46,136 bases of DNA from Clostridia bacterium (lineage in GTDB: Bacteria > Bacillota > Clostridia > Oscillospirales > Acutalibacteraceae), in assembly GCA_017517865.1 (NCBI GenBank), contig JAFWYB010000058.1:1-46136 (forward strand), read 5' to 3'. Below the pieces are notes generated by a model. The model searched no databases. It saw only the letters and a list, made by a program, of their open reading frames with translations, and was not told where the DNA came from. This document shows, piece after piece, positions 7,145 through 15,886 of this stretch (position 1 is its first letter; each line of letters opens with the position of its first letter). A program made the translations under genes and the position numbers.

Positions 7145-7927
7145 TTATTCTTCTTCCTTCTTCTTCATACAAACAAAAGCTGCGCCGGTTGCTACTGCGA
7201 GAGTGCCAAGTGCTACTATTACTGCAGATGTATCACCTGTCTTCGGAGGCTTTGTAGTTACAACAGGAGGTACTGTTGACTCAGGAACCTTACCGATGAA
7301 GCCGATGTAGAGGTTTGCGAAGAAGTTAACGATTTCGTTGTCAAGTAAGCCTTCGATTGTTGTGGTATCAAGACCGAGACTTTCAAGAGCTGAGAAAAGC
7401 ATATCAGCAATTGTAGCTGTTGACTGTGTTGCTGTTTCTGCAAGCTGAGCAATATTGAATGAACCTGTTTCGTATGAAGCAAGGTTGATGCCCTGGCCGT
7501 TGAACATGCCTACAACTGTGCTCATAAGTGACTCAAGACCGCCGTCTGAAAGAGCGCTGACTACACCTGTAAGAAGGTTGGCAGTTTCTTCTTCAACGGG
7601 AATGAGGCTGATGATTGATGTAAGATCGAAGCCGCCTGCTGTGCCGTTACCTGAGTTTGAAGCCTGAACTGAGTTCATATCCTGTAAAGCACCTTCAATT
7701 TTAGCAACTGTATCGTCGTCATCGCCTTCGAAGCTGTCTACGAGAGCCTCAAGATCAATGCCTTCAAGATCAAGGTCGCCTAAAATTGTTTCAAGATCCT
7801 CTGCAGTAAGTGCGCCGAGATCTACGCCCCCAAGAAGGCTTTCAAGATCGTCTGCTGCTGAAACAGTGGGAACAAGCATGCAAGCGCAAAGCATAATTGC
7901 AACGATTATACCAAGAAACTTTTTCAC
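7145..7927 (-). CDS. Secreted acidic surface protein with C-terminal PKTGD-type anchor
   Basis: 260 residues from the GTG at 7927-7925 (GAAAGGAATGG upstream); this start begins directly with a signal peptide (KKFLGIIVAIMLCACMLVPTVSA) whereas the longer frame adds 33 residues of leader. The mature N-terminus is very acidic and made of short Leu/Asp/Glu repeats such as LETILGDLDLEGIDLEALV, then a low-complexity helical region (about 90-220). A TVPPVVTTKPPKTGDTS linker precedes a hydrophobic segment and KKKEEE tail, which is a sortase-like sorting signal. It is probably wall- or membrane-anchored. No catalytic motif; function unknown. No sortase gene is in the window. It has its own promoter (7998-8026) and terminator, so it is monocistronic. 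Confidence 0.8.
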   Translation of the reverse strand: MKKFLGIIVAIMLCACMLVPTVSAADDLESLLGGVDLGALTAEDLETILGDLDLEGIDLEALVDSFEGDDDDTVAKIEGALQDMNSVQASNSGNGTAGGFDLTSIISLIPVEEETANLLTGVVSALSDGGLESLMSTVVGMFNGQGINLASYETGSFNIAQLAETATQSTATIADMLFSALESLGLDTTTIEGLLDNEIVNFFANLYIGFIGKVPESTVPPVVTTKPPKTGDTSAVIVALGTLAVATGAAFVCMKKKEEE

Positions 7928-7997
7928 GTTATATCCATTCCTTTCATAATATTTATATAGACAGCCAAAGGGCTGAAAATATACTTTTAACTTATGT

Positions 7998-8026
7998 ATT
8001 ATACAATATATTGTGCGAAATTTCAA
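7998..8026 (-). promoter_or_regulatory. Sigma-A promoter of the PKTGD-anchored protein
   Basis: Minus strand -35 TTGAAA (8026-8021), 17-bp spacer, -10 TATAAT (8003-7998), about 70 bases upstream of the GTG start. A small hairpin CAGCC/GGCTG (7962-7974) lies in the leader. Confidence 0.8.
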
Positions 8027-8053
8027 TAGTTTTACAAACTTTTCTGCTAAAAT

Positions 8054-9046
8054 TTACCAAGTTATATAGATATCAAGACCGGATGTTGTAAAGTTTTCGC
8101 CCAATACGAAGCCACTTTCCTTAAGAGCACCGCAGATTGCTACAAGCATCTTGTAATCCTTAGCGGTGATTCTGCAACTCATAGAAAGCTCTGAGCGGTC
8201 TGCAAAGCTGTCGAGCCTGCCGGGAACGAAGCCCGTGCACCACCAATACTTGCCGTATTCTCTGGTATAAATCTCTTCACCCTTACGGTAGCCTGTAAGA
8301 GCCATAAAGAGTGCATCCTCATTACTTGCAGCATCATAATGGTCAACTGTTCTGTCCTTAGGCTTTGTATATACGCCTACCTCGTGACCTACAAAGAGAT
8401 ATCCGTACTGACCCTTCCAAAGCTGAATCATCCAATCCTTGTCGCCGTATTCAAACTTCATTCTTACCGTATCCATATAGATACCGACAAAGGGAGCACC
8501 AAGGTCATAAAGCTCATTGTAGCCGCCATAGCGCTGCCAAGGGTCACTGCTTGTGTAGTAATAGTTACCCTCGGGGTCGTACTGATAGCCGCCAAGGCCG
8601 TTATCAAAAATTGCACCGTTATCTGCATCGGGAGATATTGTTCCCCCGGTTGAGGGTTGTGATGAAGGCTTAGAGCTCGGCTGCGACGAAGGCTTTGAGC
8701 TCGGCTGTGACGAAGGCTCTGAGCTCGGCTGTGACGAGGGCTCTGACGAAGGCTCTGAGCTCGGCTGCGACGAAGACTCTGAGCTGGGCTCAGATGTGGT
8801 ATTGTCTGTAGGGTCGGAAACAATTATTGCAGGGAGGTCATCTGTAGTAATATCTGAAGCGTCATCGCCTGCAGGAACATTATTGCCGGCATCGCTGTTA
8901 TGATTTGTAGGGGTAAGTGTGGTTTTGGGTACCGGTGTGTTATCGCTGCTGTTAATGACTGCGCTTACGCCGATAAAAGAGCCTACGCAGAACACTAATA
9001 CCGCTATAACTACAAGTAATGCGGACTTGTTTTTATCCTTTGACAT
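8054..9046 (-). CDS. DUF4474 domain protein with Ser/Pro stalk
   Basis: 330 residues with GGAGGTTACACT before the ATG. A membrane segment or uncleaved signal anchor lies at residues 9-30, a Thr/Asn/Asp-rich spacer to about 85, then a stalk of SSEP/SSQP/SSKP repeats (about 85-130). The C-terminal domain (about 150-330) matches DUF4474: SSDPWQRYGGYNELYDLGAPF, then DTVRMKFEYGDKDWMIQLWKG and GHEVGVYTKP. Such proteins are common in Clostridia and of unknown function; the domain should lie outside the cell, held away from the membrane by the stalk. It is separated from neighbours and probably transcribed alone. Family firm, function unknown. Confidence 0.85.
   Translation of the reverse strand: MSKDKNKSALLVVIAVLVFCVGSFIGVSAVINSSDNTPVPKTTLTPTNHNSDAGNNVPAGDDASDITTDDLPAIIVSDPTDNTTSEPSSESSSQPSSEPSSEPSSQPSSEPSSQPSSKPSSQPSSKPSSQPSTGGTISPDADNGAIFDNGLGGYQYDPEGNYYYTSSDPWQRYGGYNELYDLGAPFVGIYMDTVRMKFEYGDKDWMIQLWKGQYGYLFVGHEVGVYTKPKDRTVDHYDAASNEDALFMALTGYRKGEEIYTREYGKYWWCTGFVPGRLDSFADRSELSMSCRITAKDYKMLVAICGALKESGFVLGENFTTSGLDIYITW
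8661..8790 (-). repeat. Tandem coding repeat of the Ser/Pro stalk
   Basis: About five imperfect copies of a 24-bp unit (plus-strand GAGCTCGGCTGYGACGAAGG), with some 12-bp half units, encode SSQPSSEP and SSQPSSKP. It is a likely site of copy-number change between strains. Confidence 0.8.
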
Positions 9047-9191
9047 AGTGTAACCTCCGAAAAAAGAACATAATTACAGATAATAATCTATTATATTTTA
9101 ATACATAGTATAGATTAACAGATATTATCAAAAAGGTCAAGTAAAAATAAAAATTTTTACAATTATATATAATAAAATTACATCCTCGACA

Positions 9192-9227
9192 AAGAAAAAA
9201 AGTACAGCCGCAAATTTACGGCTGCAC
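9192..9227 (-). terminator. Terminator after ftsZ, end of the dcw cluster
   Basis: Minus strand GTGCAGCCG (9227-9219), 8-base loop, CGGCTGTAC (9210-9202): a 9-bp stem with one G-U pair followed by TTTTTTTCTTTG. It ends 22 bases after the ftsZ stop. Confidence 0.9.
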
Positions 9228-9248
9228 TGTAGCTTTTTCATAGGATAA

Positions 9249-10607
9249 TCAGTTGTTACCGAAGATGTTTCTGCCCTTGAAAACAGGAAGAATATCACTG
9301 TCATCATCGTCTGTATCGTCGAAAATTGACTCTGCCTTCTTTTCAGCGGGAGCTGCTGCAGGAGCTTCAACGGGAGCTGCTTCCGTTACGGGAGCCTGTA
9401 CGGGCTGAACGGGAGCAAAATCTGCGGGAGTTACGTTGTTGGCACCGTTTGCCTCTGCTGCCTTCTGAAAAATTGAAACGAAGCTCTGACCGAATTTGGT
9501 TGATGCAAAATCAAGAGTTTCGGGATCCATTGAAGAGAAGATTGAGGTTGTGTCCTTTCTTGTTGACTGGCTGATGAACTCGGGGGCTGCCTTCTGCTCC
9601 GGCTGTGCTGCTGCCTGAGCAGCCTCTGAAGCAACTGTTTTTGCATTTTCACCGATACCGAAGCCTGTTGCGATAACGGTGATGAGCATTTCATCGCCCA
9701 TATCCTCATCAAAGACTGAACCGAAGATAATATTTGCATCGGGATGTGTTGCATCTGCGATAAGTGAGCCTGCCTGCTCAATCATATCAAGTGACATATC
9801 GGAAGAGCAGGTAACGTTGATGATTACGCCGCTTGCGCCGTCGATAGCTGTTTCGAGAAGGGGGCTTGTAATGGCCTGCTTTGTTGCCTCAGCAGCACAG
9901 TCTGCACCTCTGCCGCGACCGATACCCATATGAGCAAGACCTGCATCCTTCATTACGCTCTTGATATCTGCAAAGTCGAGGTTGATGTAACCGGGAACCT
10001 TGATTGTATCTGAAATGCTCTTTACACCTTGCCAGAGAACGTCGTTTGCCTTACCGAATGCATCCTTCATACTGAGGCTCTTGTCGCCTAAGAGCTTAAG
10101 TCTTTCGTTGGGAATAACTATAAGGCTGTCTACGTGCTTTTCGAGCTCTCTTATACCGTCCTCGGCTTGTTTCATTCTCTTTCTGCCCTCGAACTTGAAG
10201 GGCTTTGTAACGATACCTACGGTAAGAGCACCGAGCTCTCTTGCAATTTCTGCAACAACGGGAGCTGCACCTGTACCTGTGCCTCCGCCCATACCGGCTG
10301 TGATGAATACCATATCTGTTGAACGGAGAGCATCAGCAATAACGTCTCTGCTTTCTTCGGCAGCCTTTCTGCCGATAGCAGGATCACCGCCTGCACCCAT
10401 ACATCCCGTAACCTTTTCACCAATCTGAATCTTATGGGTTGCCTTTGAATTTTCAAGGATCTGTCTGTCTGTGTTGATTGAAAGGAATTCAACGCCGACA
10501 ATACCTGACTCAACCATTCCGTTAACAGCGTTACCGCCACCGCCGCCGACACCGATTACCTTAATCTGGTTGTAAGCGATATTTTCGTTATCAATGATAA
10601 ATGCCAT
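9249..10607 (-). CDS. ftsZ: Cell division protein FtsZ
   Basis: 452 residues. A tubulin-like GTPase that forms the Z-ring at midcell and recruits the septal wall machinery. The N-terminal nucleotide-binding domain has the tubulin signature GGGTGTG at 107-113, and a T7 synergy loop [11 protein letters not shown] lies near 206-216. After about residue 320 there is a long Ala/Pro/Glu-rich linker, then an atypical C-terminal peptide ([11 protein letters not shown]) where most FtsZ have a D-I-P-x-F-L type motif. AGGAGGAAGTAAA precedes the ATG. The gene has its own promoter (10697-10725), is the last of the cluster and is followed by a terminator. No ftsA is adjacent, so the membrane tether is encoded elsewhere or is a different protein such as SepF. 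Confidence 0.98.
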   Translation of the reverse strand: MAFIIDNENIAYNQIKVIGVGGGGGNAVNGMVESGIVGVEFLSINTDRQILENSKATHKIQIGEKVTGCMGAGGDPAIGRKAAEESRDVIADALRSTDMVFITAGMGGGTGTGAAPVVAEIARELGALTVGIVTKPFKFEGRKRMKQAEDGIRELEKHVDSLIVIPNERLKLLGDKSLSMKDAFGKANDVLWQGVKSISDTIKVPGYINLDFADIKSVMKDAGLAHMGIGRGRGADCAAEATKQAITSPLLETAIDGASGVIINVTCSSDMSLDMIEQAGSLIADATHPDANIIFGSVFDEDMGDEMLITVIATGFGIGENAKTVASEAAQAAAQPEQKAAPEFISQSTRKDTTSIFSSMDPETLDFASTKFGQSFVSIFQKAAEANGANNVTPADFAPVQPVQAPVTEAAPVEAPAAAPAEKKAESIFDDTDDDDSDILPVFKGRNIFGNN

Positions 10608-10696
10608 TTTACTTCCTCCTGTAATATATCAATTTGGTGTAAAATCAAATTAAGCAATATACCCGCAGTTGGGCATAATATCTTAGTATCTTTAAG

Positions 10697-10725
10697 ATTA
10701 TACCACGACTTTTCTTAAATTACAA
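10697..10725 (-). promoter_or_regulatory. Probable ftsZ promoter
   Basis: Minus strand -35 TTGTAA (10725-10720), 17-bp spacer ending in TGG, -10 TATAAT (10702-10697): an extended -10 (TGGTATAAT). About 90 bases upstream of the ftsZ start, in the 183-bp gap after ftsQ. Confidence 0.7.
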
Positions 10726-10790
10726 TAAAAATTTCGCAGAAGATTTCTGTTTTTTCAGTTTATTTTTGTAAAAAAAGGGTAAATTTAGCT

Positions 10791-12020
10791 TTATTTCAGC
10801 TTAGTTGAGCCCTCGTTGAAATATGCCGCCTTATCAAAGCGAAGGTCAATATAGCCCTCTTTTCCCTCTGTCTGAGGCGAATTGAGCACCTTACCTGCAA
10901 GAGATATACGCTCGGCAAGATTGCTGCAGTCGCCCAGATAAATCATAATTCTGTCGTCGTAAAGCACTCTTACATTATTTGTGCTTTTTACATTTATAAC
11001 GCCTTTGAGAATTACACCTTCTTCTTCCATAACGCGGACAAGCTCTACGGCAAGATTATATTTTTCAAGATTTTCTGCCGACGGCTCAAAAGCGGTACCG
11101 ACCTCAGCCGTCTGCTCGCTCAGGCCGTTAATTCGGTATAAGCCGTCAGAAAGCTTTTTCTTTTTTAAGCTTAAAACCTTTCCCTCAGAGTCAACGGAGA
11201 TATAACTTTTTCCGCACACAAGAAGAAGATTATCATAGGAAGCAGTAACAGTCAGAAGAAGCTTATCGGGGAGTTTTCTGCTTATTTCAACACTATGCAC
11301 ATAGGGAAGCTTTCCTGAAACAAGAGCACTTATGTTCTTTTCACTTAAGGCAAACATATTTGCTCCTATTTCAATTTCTGCCGCGCTTATAATTTCCTCA
11401 GAGGTGTAAATACTCTCTCCCTCTACGGTTATTTCTGCAACGGGCGCACCCTTGGCATAGGTGTATATGCCAACGAAAGCAAGAACAAAGGTTATAAACA
11501 GTGCAACCGTAATAACATTGCGCTTTATTCTTTTCTTTCTTTTGATTTCTGCTCTTTCCCTGCTGATTTCACCGGGAGATTTGCCTTCCTTTATTCTTTC
11601 ATCGTAGGCTCTCTCTCTTTGTGAAAGCTTTTGACGCTTTTTTACATCACTGTTTTTTGAAAGCTTTTCCTGAGTAAGCTCGGATATGGGCTTACCCTTG
11701 GGAATTCTCGATTTCTTTTTTTTGGATGCCGTTTTCTTTCTGTTATTACCTTCTTTGGCGGCCGCTCCCCTGCCCTCGGAAATAAACTCACCCTTTTTCG
11801 GCTCTGCTTTTGCAGTCTTTGCCGCTTTTTTAGGCTGAAGCTTCTTTTCGGGAGCCTTTTTCTGTGCCTTGCCCGAAGAGGCATCGTTTCCTCCGCTTAT
11901 GGGAGTCCACATATCGGAGGTTACGTTTTTCGGCTCTGCGGCACTGCCCCTGCCCTTTGATGAAGAGCCTGCATATTTACCGAAGGTTTCGGAAACGTTG
12001 CTTTTTTTGTTATCAGCCAT
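10791..12020 (-). CDS. ftsQ: Division protein FtsQ/DivIB with long basic cytoplasmic tail
   Basis: 409 residues, AAGGAGG before the ATG. Residues 1-165 are a Lys/Ala/Ser-rich, highly basic, probably disordered cytoplasmic tail. A membrane helix spans about 168-188. A POTRA domain follows (about 192-265; VAEITVEGESIYTSEEI) and then the FtsQ beta domain to about 395. FtsQ/DivIB bridges the FtsL-DivIC pair and the septal synthase FtsW-PBP. The tail is much longer than in E. coli FtsQ, and longer than the short tail of B. subtilis DivIB. It is preceded by a terminator-like hairpin that separates it from murA, and followed by the ftsZ promoter, so ftsQ may be expressed at a lower level than its neighbours. 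Confidence 0.9.
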   Translation of the reverse strand: MADNKKSNVSETFGKYAGSSSKGRGSAAEPKNVTSDMWTPISGGNDASSGKAQKKAPEKKLQPKKAAKTAKAEPKKGEFISEGRGAAAKEGNNRKKTASKKKKSRIPKGKPISELTQEKLSKNSDVKKRQKLSQRERAYDERIKEGKSPGEISRERAEIKRKKRIKRNVITVALFITFVLAFVGIYTYAKGAPVAEITVEGESIYTSEEIISAAEIEIGANMFALSEKNISALVSGKLPYVHSVEISRKLPDKLLLTVTASYDNLLLVCGKSYISVDSEGKVLSLKKKKLSDGLYRINGLSEQTAEVGTAFEPSAENLEKYNLAVELVRVMEEEGVILKGVINVKSTNNVRVLYDDRIMIYLGDCSNLAERISLAGKVLNSPQTEGKEGYIDLRFDKAAYFNEGSTKLK

Positions 12021-12052
12021 AATAATACCTCCTTAAAATCTTTTAATCCCAA

Positions 12053-12096
12053 GAAAAAGGGGCAGAGTATCTCACCGCGGTGTAATACTGCTGCCC
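12053..12096 (-). terminator. Terminator-like hairpin between murA and ftsQ
   Basis: On the minus strand GGGCAG-C-AGTAT (12096-12085) pairs with ATACTCTGCCC (12070-12060); within the loop CACC/GGTG pair again. The stem is followed by CTTTTTCTTGGG. It has the form of an intrinsic terminator inside the otherwise co-directional dcw cluster, 16 bases after the murA stop. Confidence 0.7.
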
Positions 12097-12111
12097 TACT
12101 TAATATATGCT

Positions 12112-13371
12112 TTACCTTGTTTCTCTGTAAATATCTGCACCTATCATTTTAAGACAGTCTTCTATTTTTTCATATCCCCTGTCGATATGCCGCGGACAGT
12201 TTATCTCGCTTCTGCCTTCAGCTGCGAGAGCCGCAACCACAAGAGCAGCTCCGCCACGGAGGTCTGACGAAGTAACACAGGCGCCGTGTAAGCTTCTTAC
12301 ACCGTCAATGAGTGCTACCCTGCCTTCAATTTTAATTTTTGCGCCCATTCTCGTAAGCTCACTTACATGCTTGAAGCGACTTTCAAAAATATTTTCAACT
12401 ATAACACTCGTACCCTCAGATATTGCCGCAAGGGACATAAAGGGTGCCTGAGCATCAGTCGGGAAGCCGGGATAAGGCATGGTTCTTATATCTCTGAGAG
12501 CCTTCGGCCGCCTTTTCATAGAAAGAAAGACAGTGTGGCTATCACTTTTAACCCTGCATCCTGCCGTTTCATAAAGCGGAAGCACAGAAAGAAAATCGCG
12601 GGTATTTACCTTGTTGAGTCTGACTGCTCCGCCTGTGCAGGCAACTGCACAAAGATAGGTAAGAGCTACTATTCTGTCACCGGTTACTCTGTGCTCACAG
12701 TCGTGAGCCTTTTTTATGCCGTCTATTATAACCGTACCCTCGCTTCCGACCTCAATGCGACATCCCGCACTGTTCAGAAACCTTGCAAGGTCGGTTATTT
12801 CGGGCTCTCTTGCGGCGTTCAGAATAACTGTTCTTCCGTTTCTGAATGCGGCGGCAAGTATTATGTTTTCCGTCGCTCCGACACTGGGAAATGACAGACT
12901 TATTACGGTGTTTTCGGCCTTTTGCGCCATTGAGCAGATTATCTCTCCGCCTCTTTCGTCAATTGATGCGCCCAGTTTTCTCAGCGAGGAAAGATGCAGA
13001 TCAATGGGTCTGAGACCTATTTCACAGCCACCCGGAGAGGTAAGTACGGCCTTGCCGGTTCTGCCGAGCACTGAGCCGAGAAAGACTATTGAGGAGCGCA
13101 TTTCCCTCATAAGCGAGTCGGGTATTCTGTATTCACTGACACCACGCGAGTCAACGGTAACAGTATGGCTCTTTCTTTCAACCTTGCACCCGAGATGGGT
13201 AAGAATTGCCACCGCCGCGTCAACGTCACTCAGAAGCGGACAGTTATGAATAACACTCACCGAGTCGAGAAGCACGGTTGCGGCAAGTATTGGTAGGGCA
13301 CTGTTTTTTGAGCCCTGAACATCAATTTCACCGTTAAGCTGTCTGCCGCCCTCTATAATAATGCTCTGCAT
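12112..13371 (-). CDS. murA: UDP-N-acetylglucosamine 1-carboxyvinyltransferase MurA
   Basis: 419 residues. Transfers enolpyruvate from PEP to UDP-GlcNAc, the first committed step of peptidoglycan synthesis, in the cytoplasm. Lys22 in QGSKNSALP and catalytic Cys116 in the loop SPGGCEIGLRPID (the residue alkylated by fosfomycin) are present; the two-lobed fold is complete in length. The SD AAAGGGTG (13386-13379) is 7 bases before the ATG and is an exact complement of an upstream CACCCTTT (13410-13403), so its access may be controlled by RNA structure. It sits between murG and ftsQ. Firmicutes often have two MurA paralogs; only this one is in the window. Confidence 0.95.
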   Translation of the reverse strand: MQSIIIEGGRQLNGEIDVQGSKNSALPILAATVLLDSVSVIHNCPLLSDVDAAVAILTHLGCKVERKSHTVTVDSRGVSEYRIPDSLMREMRSSIVFLGSVLGRTGKAVLTSPGGCEIGLRPIDLHLSSLRKLGASIDERGGEIICSMAQKAENTVISLSFPSVGATENIILAAAFRNGRTVILNAAREPEITDLARFLNSAGCRIEVGSEGTVIIDGIKKAHDCEHRVTGDRIVALTYLCAVACTGGAVRLNKVNTRDFLSVLPLYETAGCRVKSDSHTVFLSMKRRPKALRDIRTMPYPGFPTDAQAPFMSLAAISEGTSVIVENIFESRFKHVSELTRMGAKIKIEGRVALIDGVRSLHGACVTSSDLRGGAALVVAALAAEGRSEINCPRHIDRGYEKIEDCLKMIGADIYRETR

Positions 13372-13378
13372 ATAGAAT

Positions 13379-13410
13379 CACCCTTTCACCTTATGATATG
13401 CAAAAGGGTG
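13379..13410 (-). promoter_or_regulatory. Hairpin sequestering the murA ribosome binding site
   Basis: Minus strand CACCCTTT (13410-13403) and AAAGGGTG (13386-13379) are exact complements with a 16-base loop. The second arm is the murA Shine-Dalgarno sequence. The pairing would hide the site unless unwound by translation or a ligand. Function inferred. Confidence 0.4.
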
Positions 13411-13440
13411 AAAAACAGTGAATTTTTATCTGATTTTTTA

Positions 13441-14559
13441 TTATTTGATAAGCGAAACCACTATGTCTGCTATTTTTTCCTTGGCATCAATTACAGCCAT
13501 GGCCTTCGCATTGAGCTCAATTTCTTTTCTGAGCTCATCATCGTTTACAAGAGAGAGGAAAAGCTCATCCATTTTTTCTTTGGTAAGCTCTTTTTCTTCA
13601 ATAACTCTTGCCGCATTTTTATTTACAAGCGCCATAGCGTTGTGGTACTGGTGATTTTCGGCAACATTGGGCGAAGGAATAAGAATTGATGCCTTGCCGA
13701 GAGCCTGAAGCTCTGAAAGGGAGCTTGCACCTGCGCGGCATATAACAAGGTCTGCCGCCGACATACAAACGTCCATATCGCTTATGTATTCTCTGATTTC
13801 AACATTTGAGGTGTTTTCGGTATCAACACCGTTTTTCTTAAGCTTTTCGGGTACCCAGAGTCCGTACTGACCCATAGCGTGAAGGAAATAAAGCTCCTTA
13901 TTACTGCTGTGAGCGGTAATAATATCAACCATTGCGTTGTTGATTGTCATAGCACCGAGGCTGCCGCCCATTGAAAGAATAAGCTTCTGATTATCCTTTA
14001 TACCGAGCTGTGCTCTGCTCATATCTCTGTCGGCTCTGAGCATGGCACCTCTTACGGGAAGCCCCGTAACGGTAACGGGATTTTTAGGCTCAAGATATTT
14101 TTCAGCCTCAGCTGCTGTGAGCATCACTCTGTCAACAACCTTGGCAAGAGCCTTATTGGTAATTCCGGGATAAGCATTCTGCTCGTGGATCGCCGTGGGT
14201 ATACCGAGCTTTGCCGCCATTCTTACAACCGGGCCGCTGACATAGCCGCCAAAGCCTACAACAACATCGGGATTGAAGCTTTTAAGTATTTTCTTTACTC
14301 TGCCGTTACAGGTAAGAAGATACCACACTGTAAGAAGATTTCTGAAAATATTTACGATGGATATTTTTCTCTGAAAGCCCGAAATTTTTATCGTAGTGAA
14401 ATCAAAGCCTGCATTCGGAACAAGCTTTGCCTCCATTTTATCCTTAGTGCCTACAAAAAGAATCTGTGCATCGGGATATCTTTCTCTTATTTCGCCTGCA
14501 ACTGCAAGTGCAGGATTGATATGTCCCCCGGTGCCTCCTGCCGCAAAAAGTATTTTCAT
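13441..14559 (-). CDS. murG: UDP-GlcNAc:undecaprenyl-pyrophosphoryl-MurNAc-pentapeptide transferase MurG
   Basis: 372 residues, GAGGAGG upstream of the ATG. Makes lipid II from lipid I on the inner face of the membrane. The N-terminal glycine-rich loop GTGGHINPALAVA (residues 9-21) and the GFGGYVSGPVV motif (about 104-114) mark the acceptor side. The C-terminal UDP-GlcNAc-binding part has SMGGSLGA (about 190-197) and HEQNAYPG lies between. Length and motifs are normal. It lies 24 bases downstream of ftsW, in the usual murG-after-ftsW order. Confidence 0.97.
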   Translation of the reverse strand: MKILFAAGGTGGHINPALAVAGEIRERYPDAQILFVGTKDKMEAKLVPNAGFDFTTIKISGFQRKISIVNIFRNLLTVWYLLTCNGRVKKILKSFNPDVVVGFGGYVSGPVVRMAAKLGIPTAIHEQNAYPGITNKALAKVVDRVMLTAAEAEKYLEPKNPVTVTGLPVRGAMLRADRDMSRAQLGIKDNQKLILSMGGSLGAMTINNAMVDIITAHSSNKELYFLHAMGQYGLWVPEKLKKNGVDTENTSNVEIREYISDMDVCMSAADLVICRAGASSLSELQALGKASILIPSPNVAENHQYHNAMALVNKNAARVIEEKELTKEKMDELFLSLVNDDELRKEIELNAKAMAVIDAKEKIADIVVSLIK

Positions 14560-14583
14560 ATATTATCCTCCTCTTATTACATC

Positions 14584-15846
14584 TTACTTTTTTTCCATTG
14601 AAGCTTCTCTTGAAACGGAAAGCACTACTCCCATTTCACAAAGCAGAACTATAAGAGCCGTTCCGCCGTAGCTGAAAAAAGGAAGAGCTATACCCGTATT
14701 CGGGAAAATATCCGTTACAACACAGATGTTTATTATTACCTGCAGTGCAACCTGAATCATTATACCCATAACAACAAGTGAGCCGAAATAGTCGCGGCTT
14801 TTTCTTGCAATTATGAAGCCTCGCCATATAAGAACGGCAAAAAGCAGAATTACAAGCACCGCACCCACAAAACCAAGCTCCTCGCAGATAACGGGGAAAA
14901 TAAAGTCGTTCTGAGGCTCGGGAATATAAAGCTGCTTCTGCTTTGAGTTTCCGAGACCCACACCAAAAAGTCCGCCTGAGCCGATTGCATAAAGGCCGTT
15001 CACAGTCTGATATCTGTCCCAGGAGCTGTTATCCTTTTCAAGCCAGGCTGAAATTCGCGATGCTCCGAAGCCGCCGAGACTTTCAAGAATCTGCGGGTAC
15101 ATAAGCACAACCGTAACAACTGCCGCAATTGCAAGCCCTAACCACGCAAAATATTTTACCCTCGTACCGCTGAGCCACAGCATAAACACACCCATAGCAA
15201 ACATCAGAATGGTGCACGAATAATGGCTTTCGAGGAAAATAAGTCCGCAATAGGACACTATTATGCAGGCAACCACAAAGCAGGCCTTGAAGGGAGTTCT
15301 CGCAAAGCCGAACACCCTTGTTTCAAGCCCTGTAAGGCCGTCTGACTTCGGGTCAAACTTTGCTACCGCGCCCTTAGGTGCTCTCAGAGGCTTCTGCAAA
15401 GCACACAGCACATAGGCGAGCACAAGAATAAGTGAAAACTTGGCAAACTCTGAGGGCTGAAGCTGAAAGTTGCCTATTTCAATCCATCTTTTTTCGTCCT
15501 TACCTATGTTTACGGCAAGTGTAATAAGAAGCACCGCCATAGTAAGGCCGTAAGCCAGAAGTGCAAAGCGTCCGTTATATATTTTATAATCGAGCTTACT
15601 CAGAACCGCAAGGCCGATAAAGCCGATTACCGCATTTTCGAGCTGTGAATAAAACAGAGCGTTTGCTCCGCCGCGGTTTGATGCCGAATAGGCATAGGAT
15701 GCGGAATACATCATTATTATTCCGAAGGTAAAAAGAAGAAGGACCGTACAGGCGAAAATAAGATCAAAATTACCGTGCTGCACAAGGTTGGTGGAAAACC
15801 TCAGCTTAGATAGTCCGCCGCCCTTTTTCCGGCTCTTATTCGTCAT
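14584..15846 (-). CDS. ftsW: SEDS peptidoglycan glycosyltransferase FtsW/SpoVE
   Basis: 420 residues with GGGAGG 8 bases before the ATG. About ten membrane helices. SEDS signatures include NDFIFPVICEELGFVG (about 310-325) and the PFFSYGGTAL segment near 394 that closes the family motif; an Asp-containing loop after ERW-type sequence KRWIEIGNFQLQPSE (about 119-132) is present. SEDS proteins polymerise lipid II with a class B PBP partner; the SpoVD-like PBP is encoded two genes upstream. FtsW and SpoVE cannot be separated by sequence in this group. Adjacent to mraY (upstream) and murG (downstream). Confidence 0.93.
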   Translation of the reverse strand: MTNKSRKKGGGLSKLRFSTNLVQHGNFDLIFACTVLLLFTFGIIMMYSASYAYSASNRGGANALFYSQLENAVIGFIGLAVLSKLDYKIYNGRFALLAYGLTMAVLLITLAVNIGKDEKRWIEIGNFQLQPSEFAKFSLILVLAYVLCALQKPLRAPKGAVAKFDPKSDGLTGLETRVFGFARTPFKACFVVACIIVSYCGLIFLESHYSCTILMFAMGVFMLWLSGTRVKYFAWLGLAIAAVVTVVLMYPQILESLGGFGASRISAWLEKDNSSWDRYQTVNGLYAIGSGGLFGVGLGNSKQKQLYIPEPQNDFIFPVICEELGFVGAVLVILLFAVLIWRGFIIARKSRDYFGSLVVMGIMIQVALQVIINICVVTDIFPNTGIALPFFSYGGTALIVLLCEMGVVLSVSREASMEKK

Positions 15847-15886
15847 AATACGTTCCTCCCTTCGGGCTCTGTGCCCGTTATATAAA

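Noticed and set aside
7955-7980. CAGCC/GGCTG hairpin in a leader as a regulatory element
   Set aside because: A 5-bp stem without conserved surroundings; could be chance.
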